NCBI RefSeq assembly: GCF_030272615.1
Contig: NC_081409.1
Coordinates: forward strand, 472,246,573 to 472,310,572
Length of the DNA: 64,000 nt
Reading direction: 5' to 3'
Source of the DNA: Cryptomeria japonica
Lineage: Eukaryota; Streptophyta; Pinopsida; Cupressales; Cupressaceae
Shown piece by piece: positions 36,891 through 47,617 of the stretch. The notes under the pieces are model-generated. The model made no database searches, was not told where the DNA came from, and saw nothing but the letters and a program-made list of their open reading frames with translations. The stretch's first letter is position 1; every line of letters starts with the position of its first letter. The translations under genes were made by a program, and so were the position numbers.

Positions 36891-38795
36891 CAATCAACAA
36901 CCGCATCTTCAGTAGTGCAAGCTTTAGGGTTTGTAAGTTACACACCCCTGACATCAACAAGTATTGGCCCACTATTTTCCTTCCTTGCTCACTTTTTGCA
37001 TGGAATCCCTTCTTTCTCCCCTACTGCTCTCACCTTTCCTGCATAGACTCAATCACAAGCCCTTCTAGTCCCAATCCCATTTTCTTTTCCACTCAGGGCC
37101 CCTTTTGTAGGGAAAATGATTCCTTCTTCATTAGAGTTCATACAACATGCAACTTTTGCTTGACAAGCCCGAGCTCAAAGAGAATAGAAAAGAAAAAGAA
37201 AATATTCTTAGAAACCTGGCCAACCTAGCATACATATGTTTTACAAAAAAGATCACGAGAAGCTATTTTTTGCAGCTAAGACGCCTAATGTGATCAAGCC
37301 GATAGGACAAATTCAGCTAAAAGATTATGCAGTACATGCCATTGGAATTAATTTAAAGTTGGCATGAACACAAGATAATGTGAAGCTCATGGAGGAGACT
37401 CAAAAAGTGGTGTCATCTGATTACCTGAAGCATACCCAACACCTAGAAAAAGTCACAATTGAGTTGAACACAGTCAAAGCTATAGTTGACCATTTGTAGA
37501 AAGAAGGAAAAGCTAGAGAGATGGAAATCACTCAACTTCAATCAACATTGCAACAAGAGAAGGAAAAAAAGGATAGGATGCAAAGCGCGCTAAATAATGT
37601 ATCAACCCTTTTGACCCTTTTGTAGGTAGAGCATGCCGCACAAAATAAGCTGACCAAGGAATTCTATGACAAAGAATAAGAGCTTCTACAAATTTAGGCA
37701 AGTTCCCTCAATGTGACCCAGATTCAAGCCCAACTACATACCTCTATTAAAGAGAAGGATCGATATTATCAGGAGCTGACCAATGCACAAGTTTTCCTTG
37801 TAGAGGAAAAGAAAAGTAAAAGATCAGGCCTTGCAGGAGCTACAAGACAAGCAAGCCTAGTATGAGAAAGAGCTTCAGGATTCTAGGATTGCTTTGGAAA
37901 ATGAGTGAACATATATTAATCAATTGCAAGAACAAGTGCAAGATAAAAACACCAGGGTGACAATGCTACAACATCAAGTATCTGGTTGAGCTAATAAAAT
38001 GAAGGAGTTGTATGAGAAGATAGAGTTGAAAGAAGCCAAAGTTGAGCTTCTCTCAAAGCCTTCAAAACCTCTTCCTACTCCTCTTCTAGATATTACTCCC
38101 ATAGTTCAAGAACTTTACATTTCTTATTTGGAGAAAATAAAACAATTCTTTCTCTTCCTACAACTAGCCTTGAAATTCTTAGCAGACTCCCACTCCCTAT
38201 GTACCAAAGCAGGAACCACTATGGAACAAGCTATGCAACCCATTATACCTAAAATCCTTTATGCTCAGAAGCTAGTAAATTGGTTGTATATTTTTCTTGA
38301 TCAACAATTATCTGCCATGGGGGTTGGAGATTACAAAGAAATGACCCGAAAGACCAACGAGTTTTTAAATTATAATAGAACAACATGGCATGCTACATCA
38401 AGCCTGTCAACATCGAGATCCTCAGCTACATTCATAAAGGAACATTTTGAATGTTTCACAACTCTTGGCCTACCTTCACCTTTTCTCTCTGATGGTTCAG
38501 TCATGAGTGCTGAGTAGGTTACAAGCTTGTTAGTAAAACAGTAACAAAATCACTGATACCTCTAGGTTTTAAGTAACCCACCTGAAGTAAGTGAAGTGGG
38601 TAATTTGATCCTTCCCTTGGCTCATCTTCTCACTTTATTTGAATTAACTTAGAAGGAGCTAAATGATTTTCCTTTCAATGAAATCATTGAATTGGATAAA
38701 AATTATCAAGCCTTGAAGTCTCAAGCTTCACCCTCAGAAGATGATTGGCTTCCCTTGCAGAAGGTCTTCGACAAGATTTTCAAAATAGAGGCATA
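36891..38795 (+). pseudogene. Extra ORF with long coiled coil, upstream of element D gag
   Basis: One frame can be read from about 36885 through many stops (almost all at Q, W or R positions). It has a proline- and phenylalanine-rich N-terminal part, then a basic patch, then a long heptad-rich coiled coil (TQHLEKVTIELNTVKAIVD, QLQSTLQQEKEKKDRMQSA), and after one frameshift a C-terminal region open at 37999-38517. It ends near 38795. The product has no catalytic motif; a structural role is inferred. Position upstream of a Tat gag parallels the extra ORF of element A, but the two sequences are not obviously homologous outside 35560-36890. Confidence 0.55.
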
Positions 38796-40045
38796 AATTT
38801 GGTTTGCAGAACCAAAATTTTTGGGTATTGGCTTCCTGTAGGCAGGATTTCCCCAAAAGTCACAAAAGAATGTGAATTTTAATTCATGTTGCAACCATAG
38901 AGTTTCCCTTTTTTTTGGTCTAATTATAGTTTTCTCCTTACTTGGGGTGTTTTGAGCTGTAGCTTGCATGCGCCCACCACGTCTTGGCACAATCTGCCTT
39001 TTTGATGTTTTCATTTTTCCTGTATTGGTAAGCCTCGCCCGAGTGCTGCGTGGCATCATCTCTTTTCTCTTGTGAAGAATCACTCACTTTTAAGCGAGGC
39101 ACATATTGAAAGACACGTGACAACCTCGTGGGACTTTTTGAGTTGTATTTTTGCAGAAAGGCAAGACTCCCCATGTTGTCGCCACATGTCATCCCAAGGT
39201 AACAAATGAAAACTCCATGCATCCAATCAAAAGATCTGTTGGACGATTCTCACGAGGCAATTAGGATGATGGATAGCCACAAACCAATTTTGGGGAGTTG
39301 TTCCATATATGATTTGGAAGTTTTTTTCAAAAGAACGATCATGATGCCTTTTGATCTGATTATCAACCAAGAAAACTTATTTGTGCTGTAGGCCAAAAGT
39401 AGTTATCACTTTCACTATTTTTGATACTTATTTGGAATGATGACTTGATGCCAACTAGTTTTTTTCATGATGTCTTTTTGCTTTCCTCTATTTAAGGAAG
39501 AATTTTTGTATGATATTTTTACAGAACTTTTGTGTTAAGGAAATATACAAAGAATATTTCTAGACAGAAATTTGTCCTTTGAATTGTTATTGTTTTATGA
39601 GTTTAAATAATTAAACCGTGCCTTAGGCCTCTTGAAATATTTTACTTAGTGTTCATAATAGTTTTTTGTGCATTTTTTAGTCCTGAATCTAGGATGAATA
39701 CCTTAAACTATGCTAGTTGAACCATGCGGTTTACTCTTTCATTCTAGTAGATGTTTTATGTATACTTTTTTCTATATTTTAGAAACATTTGAACATATTG
39801 TGAGATTTTTGCAAGGCATGCAGATTGTTGAATGAGCCTTAGAACTACATGTATTTGAGGTTCTCTGTGCAATTTATTCAACATAAATATGTTTTCATGT
39901 GTATCGCCTTATATTAGATTTATTTTATGTTCTTTCTTTCCCTTTTCTCTCTCAATGAATGACGATCTGGCTTTTGAAATCCTAGAGGTTTCTTAGTGAA
40001 AACTTATAGGTTCCCCAACACTGAGTTTCCCATAAGGCTGTATCT
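38796..40045. other. Spacer before element D gag
   Basis: No coding region was found on either strand. A TATTTAAGG TATA-like word lies near 39490. The stretch could include an LTR or leader of element D, but no second copy exists here to prove it. Confidence 0.45.
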
Positions 40046-41160
40046 CCAAAATAAATTTTAGAGATCAACAATTAGTTATGATGATGCATATCTTATGTGC
40101 CTCTTTCCCCAAAGTCTTGTGGGACAAGACATGGATTGGTACACACGTTTTCCTAGAATTATAAAATCATGGAATGAATTGGCCAAAAAATTCATTTGTC
40201 ATTTTGATTTCAACATTGACAATGACGTGACCATGATGGATTTATGTGAAACAAACCAAAATACTGGAGAACCTTTGCTCACTTTCTTACAAGTATGGCA
40301 AAGTTTGGTTAGCTAATGTTCTCTTGATATCCCTGAGGAATAATAAGTTACTTTGTTTATTCAAAATATGGTGTAGAAATGATATATGAGCTAAATTTAA
40401 AAAGTCCTAGTACCATTGGGAAGCTCATTAAAAAAGAAATAAACATTGAGAATGCTCTTGTGTCAAAAGGAATTATCAAGACCAATAAAGACAATAAAAA
40501 TTCAAACAACTCGAGTGACAAGAATAAATTTTGGTCCTGAAATAAGAATGCCACCAACGATGGAGTTGTAGATGCAATAACAATGAGAAACAATCAAGAA
40601 AAAATTGTTATAAAAGGACCAACTTCTCAAAACATTTAGGCTTCTAACTAGTCTCAAATGTCAAATAATGCAACCAATAAGATCCAACAACAAGGCCAAC
40701 CACAAGGTCAACAACGTAGGCCTTTCAGATCAAGAGATATGCCTCGCTGACAATTCCTGCCATTGGGAGAGCCTATTAAATCGGTCATGAAGTAATTGAC
40801 CCAAGACAATTTCATTAAGTTGCCAAAGATAAAAGAAGAACCACTAGTAAAACCACATTGGTGGAATGACAATTCATATTGTGAATACCATCATTCAAAA
40901 GGGCACAAAACTGCCTCTTGTTTTTAGTTGAAGCACCTTATCCAAGATTTGCTCAATCAAGGTGTAATTGAAGTTGATTCTCTTGCTAGAACTTATAATG
41001 CTGATCACTCTATCTTCAAGACTTCCTTACTTGATCATGGAAAGGCAAAAGCCTCCTCTTCAAACTCAAACAAAAAAGGTAATGCAAATTATACTAGCGA
41101 ATCCCATAACTACACTATAAATTATTTTGTGCATCAGACAATAATGTGTCAACCATAAGA
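40046..41160 (+). pseudogene. Element D gag (Tat lineage), broken
   Basis: The gag domain is plain from 40046 on (LFPQSLVGQDMDWYTRF, IIKSWNELAKKFICHF, NTGEPLLTFLQVWQSL). A zinc knuckle of the form CX2HX4HX4C lies at 40880-40921 (CEYHHSKGHKTASC), the same variant as in element C. Stops occur at 40314-40316, near 40342 and elsewhere. A +1 shift near 41140 joins this frame to the protease frame. The missing first part of gag suggests 5' truncation or very strong decay. D and C share gag type; element A does not. Confidence 0.8.
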
Positions 41161-42190
41161 ATTAAAGAGGAGAGCACCCCATGTGTAGTGACCACTCATA
41201 GGTCCAAGCTAGTATTAAAAGGAGATCCTTCCAATCCTCCTAATCCAATGACCATAAGTCATTACAATCTCCTTGACCATCTTAGAAAAACACCTACACA
41301 ATTATCAATCCTAGAAATTTTGAGAATGTCTCCCATGCATAAAGCTGTCATAGATAAAGCTCTGATTGAGTCTATTGTACCTATTAACATTAATTTTGAC
41401 CAATTTCAAGCCAGGATTAGACATCCTACCACTTCCCAACATGCTTCCTTTTCAGATAATGACGTCCCTTGTGATAAACCCAACCATAATGATCCCTTCC
41501 ACCTCGAATTATTTGTCCATAATTGCAAAATCAGATGAGTATTGATAAATGATAGAGCAAGCTTAAATATATTTACTTTGATAGTCATAATTGCTCTTGG
41601 CTTTGTTGAAAGTGACATAGATCCTTCTAGGAGGCTAACAATAAAGGATTATGATGATGATGAATGCCTGCCCAAAGGGGTAATCACTTTGCCTATCAAA
41701 GTGGGTCTAATCATAGAAAACACTTTGCTGCAGGTTCTAGACCTAGACCAGCCCTATAACATGATTCTTGGCTACCCTTGGATCCATACAAGAAAAGCAA
41801 ATCCTTCTCCCTACCATCAATGTTTGAAATATCTATAAAATGAGATCAAGATAACAATTCTAGGTAGTCCTAATCCTTTCCAGTTTTGTGCTAACCTATA
41901 GAATACCTTCTAGTAAAAAGACAAGCACCTTCCTCTGGCACCTATAAATATATGGATCCTCAAATATTATTGGAATCAGTCAAGGGCAAGATGAAGATCC
42001 AAGATCAAGGATGTTGAGAGTACTCCATGGCCCAAACATTTCTCATTGGTAAGTTTCCTGTCTCACCAAAATCATATGGGAAACCACACCTTTTGCATAA
42101 AGAACCTAAGACTTATTACCTATTTTTACCTTTCAGGTCAAAATATTTCCTAATAGAGGATCTTGGTATTATTAGTCAACATAAAAAAAG
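41146..42190 (+). pseudogene. Element D protease region, broken and truncated
   Basis: A linker (LSILEILRMSPMHKAVIDKA) leads to the protease near 41490. The active site, which in element C reads I-D-G-G-A, here reads I-N-D-R-A at 41548-41556, three separate G to A changes. The C-terminal half is well kept (VLDLDQPYNMILGYPWIHTR). A tail can be followed to about 42190, after which no RT follows, so the element is cut off there. The parallel gag-protease of element C supports the assignment. Confidence 0.8.
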
Positions 42191-43171
42191 GGGATCTTAA
42201 ATGATAAGATGAGTCAAATTATCCAAATCAAATGTATTTGATTTAATAGGGTTAGTTACATTCATTAGAATTATTTAAAATGGAAATTGCATGCTTCCCA
42301 CATTGATTAAAGAAAACCCATGCATGTATTGGAGGGAATTGAAACTTTGAAGGTAAAGGAGTTTTTCCAAAAGCCAGGATATGTAAATGGTGTAGTCATC
42401 AGTTAGGAGAGACCTCAAAGAGATTTATCTAGGCTGATTAGCAAGAGTAAAAACAATGGAAACACAAGGATATGATGGAGTCAATGTAGAACTAAATGAA
42501 TTATATCATGAAAACTATTTACAATCAACTGATAGCAACCGGGTTATAGAAACCGACTCATTGGCCTGCTAAAACATGCTTAATTACCAAGACCTCAAAT
42601 CTTCAAATCTATCTTCTATGTTCTATCTCTTAGCTTATCTCTACTTTCTTACATTCTAATGCTCAATTACAATGATTTATATGATCCAAAGGGATCCGAT
42701 TGGCCCAAAAAGGATCAAATGTCAAAGAACAAGACCTAACGTGTAAATACAACAAGGTCGGGCTCTGCCAAAGAAATTCCTCTAGAAAATCTAAAGGATG
42801 AAGTATAGATCAAAGGGAAGGTCGGCCACATGCCAAGGATTATCAAAATCAACGCCTAGGGCTTTACAAGCTATGAAAGGGATCCGGTAGATCCTAGTAG
42901 ATTACAACCAGGCAAGCAGTACCAGAAAACTGTCTCAAAAACCGGTAGCGATAACTTGCCAAAAAATGATCCAAATGCTCCATGGTTTGGGAATAAGGTA
43001 GATGATCAAGTCTTCAAGAAAATTCCAACTCCATGAGATCCAGTGAGCCAATGCGAGAAAATGTAGAATGAAATGCAAAACAAAAAGGAAATAGTTTTTT
43101 GGTTGATGCAAGATTGCCATGAATCGGGGATGCTCCTACATCAAACATATGAGGTTGTTGAAAAAGTGAGT
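42191..43171 (-). repeat. Probable 3' LTR and 3' end of the antisense chromovirus
   Basis: The chromovirus frame ends at 43175 and is read leftwards, so its 3' LTR must lie here. On the minus strand a TGTAGGAGCATCC start is visible near 43140. No second LTR copy is in the window, so the left boundary is a guess. Confidence 0.45.
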
Positions 43172-43174
43172 CTC

Positions 43175-43723
43175 TCACTTTGCTAGGGTTAGAGGAAAAC
43201 CAAGGCAGTCTACCTCTACATTAGAAATCCAAGATGAATCTTCAACTGGTCTATCTTTCCACTTCACAAGATACTCCTTATATTGACTGCTCCGAGTACT
43301 ACGCCCAATCCTACTGTCCAAAATGTCTTCAATATGATCTGGTTGTTTCTGGGGTAACTGTTTCTCAAAGCCTAGAATATTGTCCTCATTGAAATTTGGT
43401 TCATGATAATAAAGAAGATCTACAATGTTAAATATAGGTGAAATACTCAGACTATCCGATAACTCCACTTCATATGCATTTCCAGAACCGAAATTTCTCA
43501 AAATCTTCCAAGGTCCAAACTTCCTCATTTGCAACTTGTTATAAGTTCCAATTGAGAATCTTTCTTTTCTTGGATACTCCATCAATTCATCACCAACTTC
43601 AAATTCCTTATGTCTCCTCTTCTCCTCTTCTTTCTCCTTATACTTGTTGTTCATGTCCTCCAAATGTTTCTTAACTTGAATATATACATCCTTCATGTGA
43701 TTTGCAAATTCTTCTGCTTCCAC
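43175..43723 (-). pseudogene. Chromovirus integrase C-terminus and chromodomain
   Basis: Open for 182 codons. The first half is the GPY/F-type integrase tail (KFGPWKILRNFGSGNAYEVEL, then SPIFNIVDLLYY). The last ~40 residues (about 43190-43300) are a chromodomain (EYLVKWKDRPVEDSSWISNVE) with the aromatic/tryptophan pattern YLVKW...SSW. Chromodomains of these elements steer integration towards particular chromatin. This is one of the best-preserved pieces of the element. Confidence 0.87.
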
Positions 43724-44497
43724 ACTTCTCTAGTCTTCACTACTAATATCTCTTAATTTAGATATACCTCTAGGGTGTGCTCTGGTAACAATCTCAAAAG
43801 GTGTCTTTCTAGTACTCCTATTTACTGAATTATTGTAGGCAAAGTCTTCTTGTGTAAGAATCAAATATCAACTTCTAGTTTTGTCTCCAACTAAGCATCT
43901 TAACAAATTTCTCGAGCTCCAGTTAACTACTTTTGTCTGTCCAAGAGTGTGGGGGTGAAAAGTACTCTTCCAAAGTGTTCTCCAAAAATAACCAACAAAC
44001 TTAGTGTCTTTGTCTGAAACTATGCTCTTAGGTAATCCATGCAATCTTACCATTTCCTTGAAAAATAGGTCTGCTATATGTATTGCATCTGATGTCTCTT
44101 TACAAGATATGAAATGAGCCATCTTCGAGAATCTATCCACTACCAGAAATATAAAATCATTCCCTCTTTGTGTTTTAGGAAATCCTAGTATGAAATCCAT
44201 GCTTATATCTTCCCAAGGTCTCTCCGGTACTGTCAAAGGTTTATACAATCCCACATTCTGACTACTACCCTTTGCAACTTGAAAAACTCTACAACTTTGC
44301 ACATATTTCCTAACATCCTTATGAATCTGGGGCCAAAAGTAATGCTCACTCACCACTACTACTATTTTATCAACACCAAAGTGTTTGGATAATCCTCCAC
44401 TATGTTTCTGCTTTATCAGATTCTCGTTCATAGAACTCTTAGGTATGACCAATTGAACTCCTCTAAATAACATCCCATCCTGAATGAAGTAATCCAA
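43724..44497 (-). pseudogene. Chromovirus integrase core, broken
   Basis: The minus-strand frame from 44497 shows the zinc-binding region (HSGGLSKHFGVDK ... CRVFQVAKG, with the second cysteine of CxxC replaced by F). Next come the core motif MDFILGFP with the first aspartate and SDKDTKF with the second. The glutamate of GQTEVVN is Lys (codon at 43931-43933, read on the minus strand as AAA). A frameshift near 43870 leads into a degraded linker before 43723. The C-to-F and E-to-K changes predict an inactive enzyme. Confidence 0.85.
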
Positions 44498-46387
44498 TCA
44501 CTTGCTTCTATCTAGCATAACTGGTTCTCTACATTCTCTCTAAGGTTCTACAAAATCCGGGTCATAATCATACAAGGTCTTCAACTCCTCAAATCCTAAT
44601 ACTGTCACTCTCATCTCTATCAGAAAATTCCTCCTCCTACTTAATGCATCATCAACTTTGTTAGATTTCCCACTTCTATGCTTCAACATAAAGGTGTAAC
44701 TTTGCAAAAATTCTACCCATCTCATATGTCTTTGATTCAACTTACTCTGGCTATTCAGATACTACAAAGCTTGATGATCCGTATACAACACAAACTCCTT
44801 AGGCAATAAGTAATATCTACACTTCTTCAAGGCTTGAACTATGGCATAAAATTCTTGATCATACATTGAATATATCCTTTGGGCATCATTAAATTTCTCA
44901 CTAACATAAGCTACTACTCTCCCTTCCTGACTCAAGACTGCTCCTACTGCTATTCCACTTGCATCACAATCCACTTCAAATACTTTATTGAAATCTGGTA
45001 AAGCTAACACAAGCTACTCAGTGACTTTCCGCTTCAATAATTCAAAACTTTTGTTTGCTCTGGTGGTCCACTTAAACTCCTTCCTATCTCCTCTCATTGT
45101 CATAGTCATAGGGTTACAAACTGAACTAAAATTTCTGATGAACTTTGGGTAGAAACTAGCCAATCCATGAAATGACCTTACCTCTCTAACGCTTTCCGGT
45201 GTAGGCCATTTAACAATTGCTTTTACTTTCTCAGGGTCCATCTTCAAACCATTCTTAGATATCAAAAATCCCAAATAGACTAACTCATCCTTCATGAAAG
45301 TACACTTCTTAAGATTTATCAATAACTTTTCTTCTCTCAACCTCTGCAAAATTTGTCTCAAATGCAACAAATGCTCCTCTTTTGTCTTACTAAAAAATTA
45401 GAATGTCATTTAAATATACAATAACAAATTTACCCAATAATTTCTTCAATATCTCACTCATCAGCCTCATGAAAGTACTTGGTGCATTAGTTATCCCAAA
45501 AGGCATCACCAACCACTCATATAATCCTGCATTTGTCTTGAATGTTGTCTTCCACTCATCTCCTTCTCTGATCTTGATACGATGATATCCATTATTCAAG
45601 TCTATCTCTATAAAGTATTTAGCTCCACTCAAACAGTCCATTATGCCATCCATCGTAGGCAAAGGAAACCAGTATTTCATTGTGATCTTATTTATTGCTC
45701 TAGAATTGGTACACATTCTCCATTCTCCATTCTTCTTAGGTGCTAATACTGCTGGTACTGCACAAGGACTCAAACTTTCTTTGATTAAACCTTTCTTCAA
45801 CAACTCCTGCACCTGTCTATTCAACTCTTCATTATCTGTTGGTGTCATCTGGTGTGCAACTTTTTTAGGCAAACTAGCTCCGGGAATCAAGTACATGCAA
45901 TGACTAATACTTCTCACAGGTGGTAATCCATCAGGCACATTATCTGAAATGATGTCTTCATACTCTATCAACAAATATTTTCTCTTCTTGTTCTTCTTCT
46001 TCATGCTCTAGGTTCTCAGTCTTCTTAGGAACTAAGGCAAAACACACATTCTCATGTCTCATTCCATCCAAGAATTTCCATCCATCCACCAAACAGATTT
46101 TAGCATTCATACAAACTTCACTCTTCAAAGGCTCCTCCAAGGACAACAAGGTTTGCTTCATCCCATTGGCCATAATAGTGTATGTATTCTTCCTCCCATC
46201 ATGTGTTGTCTATCTATCAAACTACCAAGGTCTACCCAACAAAAGGTGACAAATATCCATAGGCATAATATCACACAAGACTTCATCATGATAATTCCCA
46301 ATTTTCAATTTCACTAAACATTGCTCACTTACTAACAACTTATGATCATCCTGAATCCATGCTAGATAATAAGGCTTAGGGTGTTTC
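44498..46387 (-). pseudogene. Chromovirus protease region, RT and RNase H, broken
   Basis: On the minus strand, 46173-45958 holds the protease C-terminal region and linker. 46004-45390 is RT (LIPGASLPKKVAHQM, VPAVLAPKKNGEWRMC, FIEIDLNNGYHRIKI, MPFGITNAPSTFMRLM). The catalytic box reads YLND, the first aspartate codon being AAT at 45408-45410. The thumb follows at 45370-45014 (FMKDELVYLGFLISKNG). RNase H is at 45010-44762 with [15 protein letters not shown] and YTDHQAL intact, and the RNase H tail at 44740-44540. Each join is a single stop or shift, so the decay is mild. The RT active site itself is nevertheless lost. Confidence 0.88.
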
Positions 46388-47595
46388 TATAATACCCTAA
46401 AAATGGTCACCTAAACCATGGGCCCCTAATCTCGATAACATCACCAAGGTCCTAACCGAAAGCAATTAAATCAACTTTGAGCACACAATTAATTAATTCT
46501 TCAATCATTAAATGTCACATGGCAAGTGAATTATTCTATATTAATTAAATAATTATTTAATTAATTAAATCATTCCAAGTAAATTATTTTGATCAATTAT
46601 CATATTTAATTTATTAAATATCCTAGCGTATTTAATTAATTAATAAATTTGCCATTTAATCATAAAAAAGGAATTAATTTATTAGAAAAGAGGAATTAAT
46701 TACAAAGAAAGAGTCAAATTGAAAATAAAATAAAAGAATTGAATTGAGAGAGAAATCAAAATTGAGATATTTCTTCTAAATTGAGATAACTTGGAATCAG
46801 AAAAAACAATTAAATTGATTTATTAATCATTTTCTAAAATTGGAACTCAATGCTTTTGAGAAAAGAATTTCAGTTGCATTGAAAAGACTTTTTTCTTGAA
46901 TAAATCAAAGAAAGTGCATGAAATTACCTATTTTTATCACAAGTGTATGGAATTAATTGAAATTTATCTCTAATGCAAACTCGAACTTATAATCTGAATG
47001 CATTTCAGTCAAACTACAATTGGAATCTATCTCAAGGTTAACTGAATATGATCTCTCAATTATTTCTATTATCCTAAATTGTGATTTTTCTTGAATTATC
47101 TCAACCGCTCGTTGCTAATCGATCTTGACCGTTGGTCTCTCTTTTGAATTTCTATAAATTTAGCCTTCATCTCTTATTCAAAATACCCTGGAGGTTTATT
47201 GTTATCATGCAATTTTTGCACTAGAGTCATTGAAGCTATTGTGCTTTCTTTTTGAGATTATTGCATCTTAGTTTAGATTGTTGCATATTTAGTTCAATTA
47301 TGATTGCTTGAATTCATATAGCTTAATATTCATCCATATAGCATAATATTGCATCCATTTAGATTAATAGCATGCTGATATAGATTAAATCCTTCGTCTT
47401 GGTGTAGTCTAGTCACTGGTATTGCTTATACAAATCTGAGAGCAAGTCTATACTCACATCTTTTAGAAGGCAATGGGTCAGTTTGTTATGGTTTTATTAT
47501 TCATGCTTATATCTATCGAACCATACATGTAATGACTTAATTGAAGTGTTTTGTCTTACAACTTGCAAATACTTATTCCACTTTTCACAGACACA
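46388..47595 (+). repeat. Element C 5' LTR
   Basis: It begins TATAATACCC (the 3' copy has TGTAATACCC) and matches 62533-63370 for about 800 bases. It is very AT-rich, with a perfect 24-base TTAA-rich palindrome at 46541-46564. It ends shortly before the primer site. Confidence 0.87.
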
Positions 47596-47599
47596 TTTC

Positions 47600-47617
47600 T
47601 AGCGCCCACCGTGGGGC
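47600..47617 (+). other. Element C primer-binding site
   Basis: TAGCGCCCACCGTGGGGC differs by one G to A change from the TGGCGCCCACCGTGGGGC primer site common in plant gypsy elements. Confidence 0.8.

Larger units (their letters stand above)
43172..46387 (-). mobile_element. Ty3/gypsy chromovirus, pol half, antisense, interrupted by element C
   Basis: Reading leftwards from 46387 the minus strand gives protease region, RT, RNase H, integrase and a C-terminal chromodomain, the defining order of chromoviruses. The gag side is missing because element C begins at 46388. Coding continues up to that point (GRPW near 46220 and beyond), so the rest of this element should lie right of element C, outside the window. 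Confidence 0.88.

Noticed and set aside
38721-39222. Overlapping antisense ORFs of 120 and 94 codons
   Set aside because: They overlap each other in different frames, carry no motif, and partly lie opposite the sense coiled-coil ORF.
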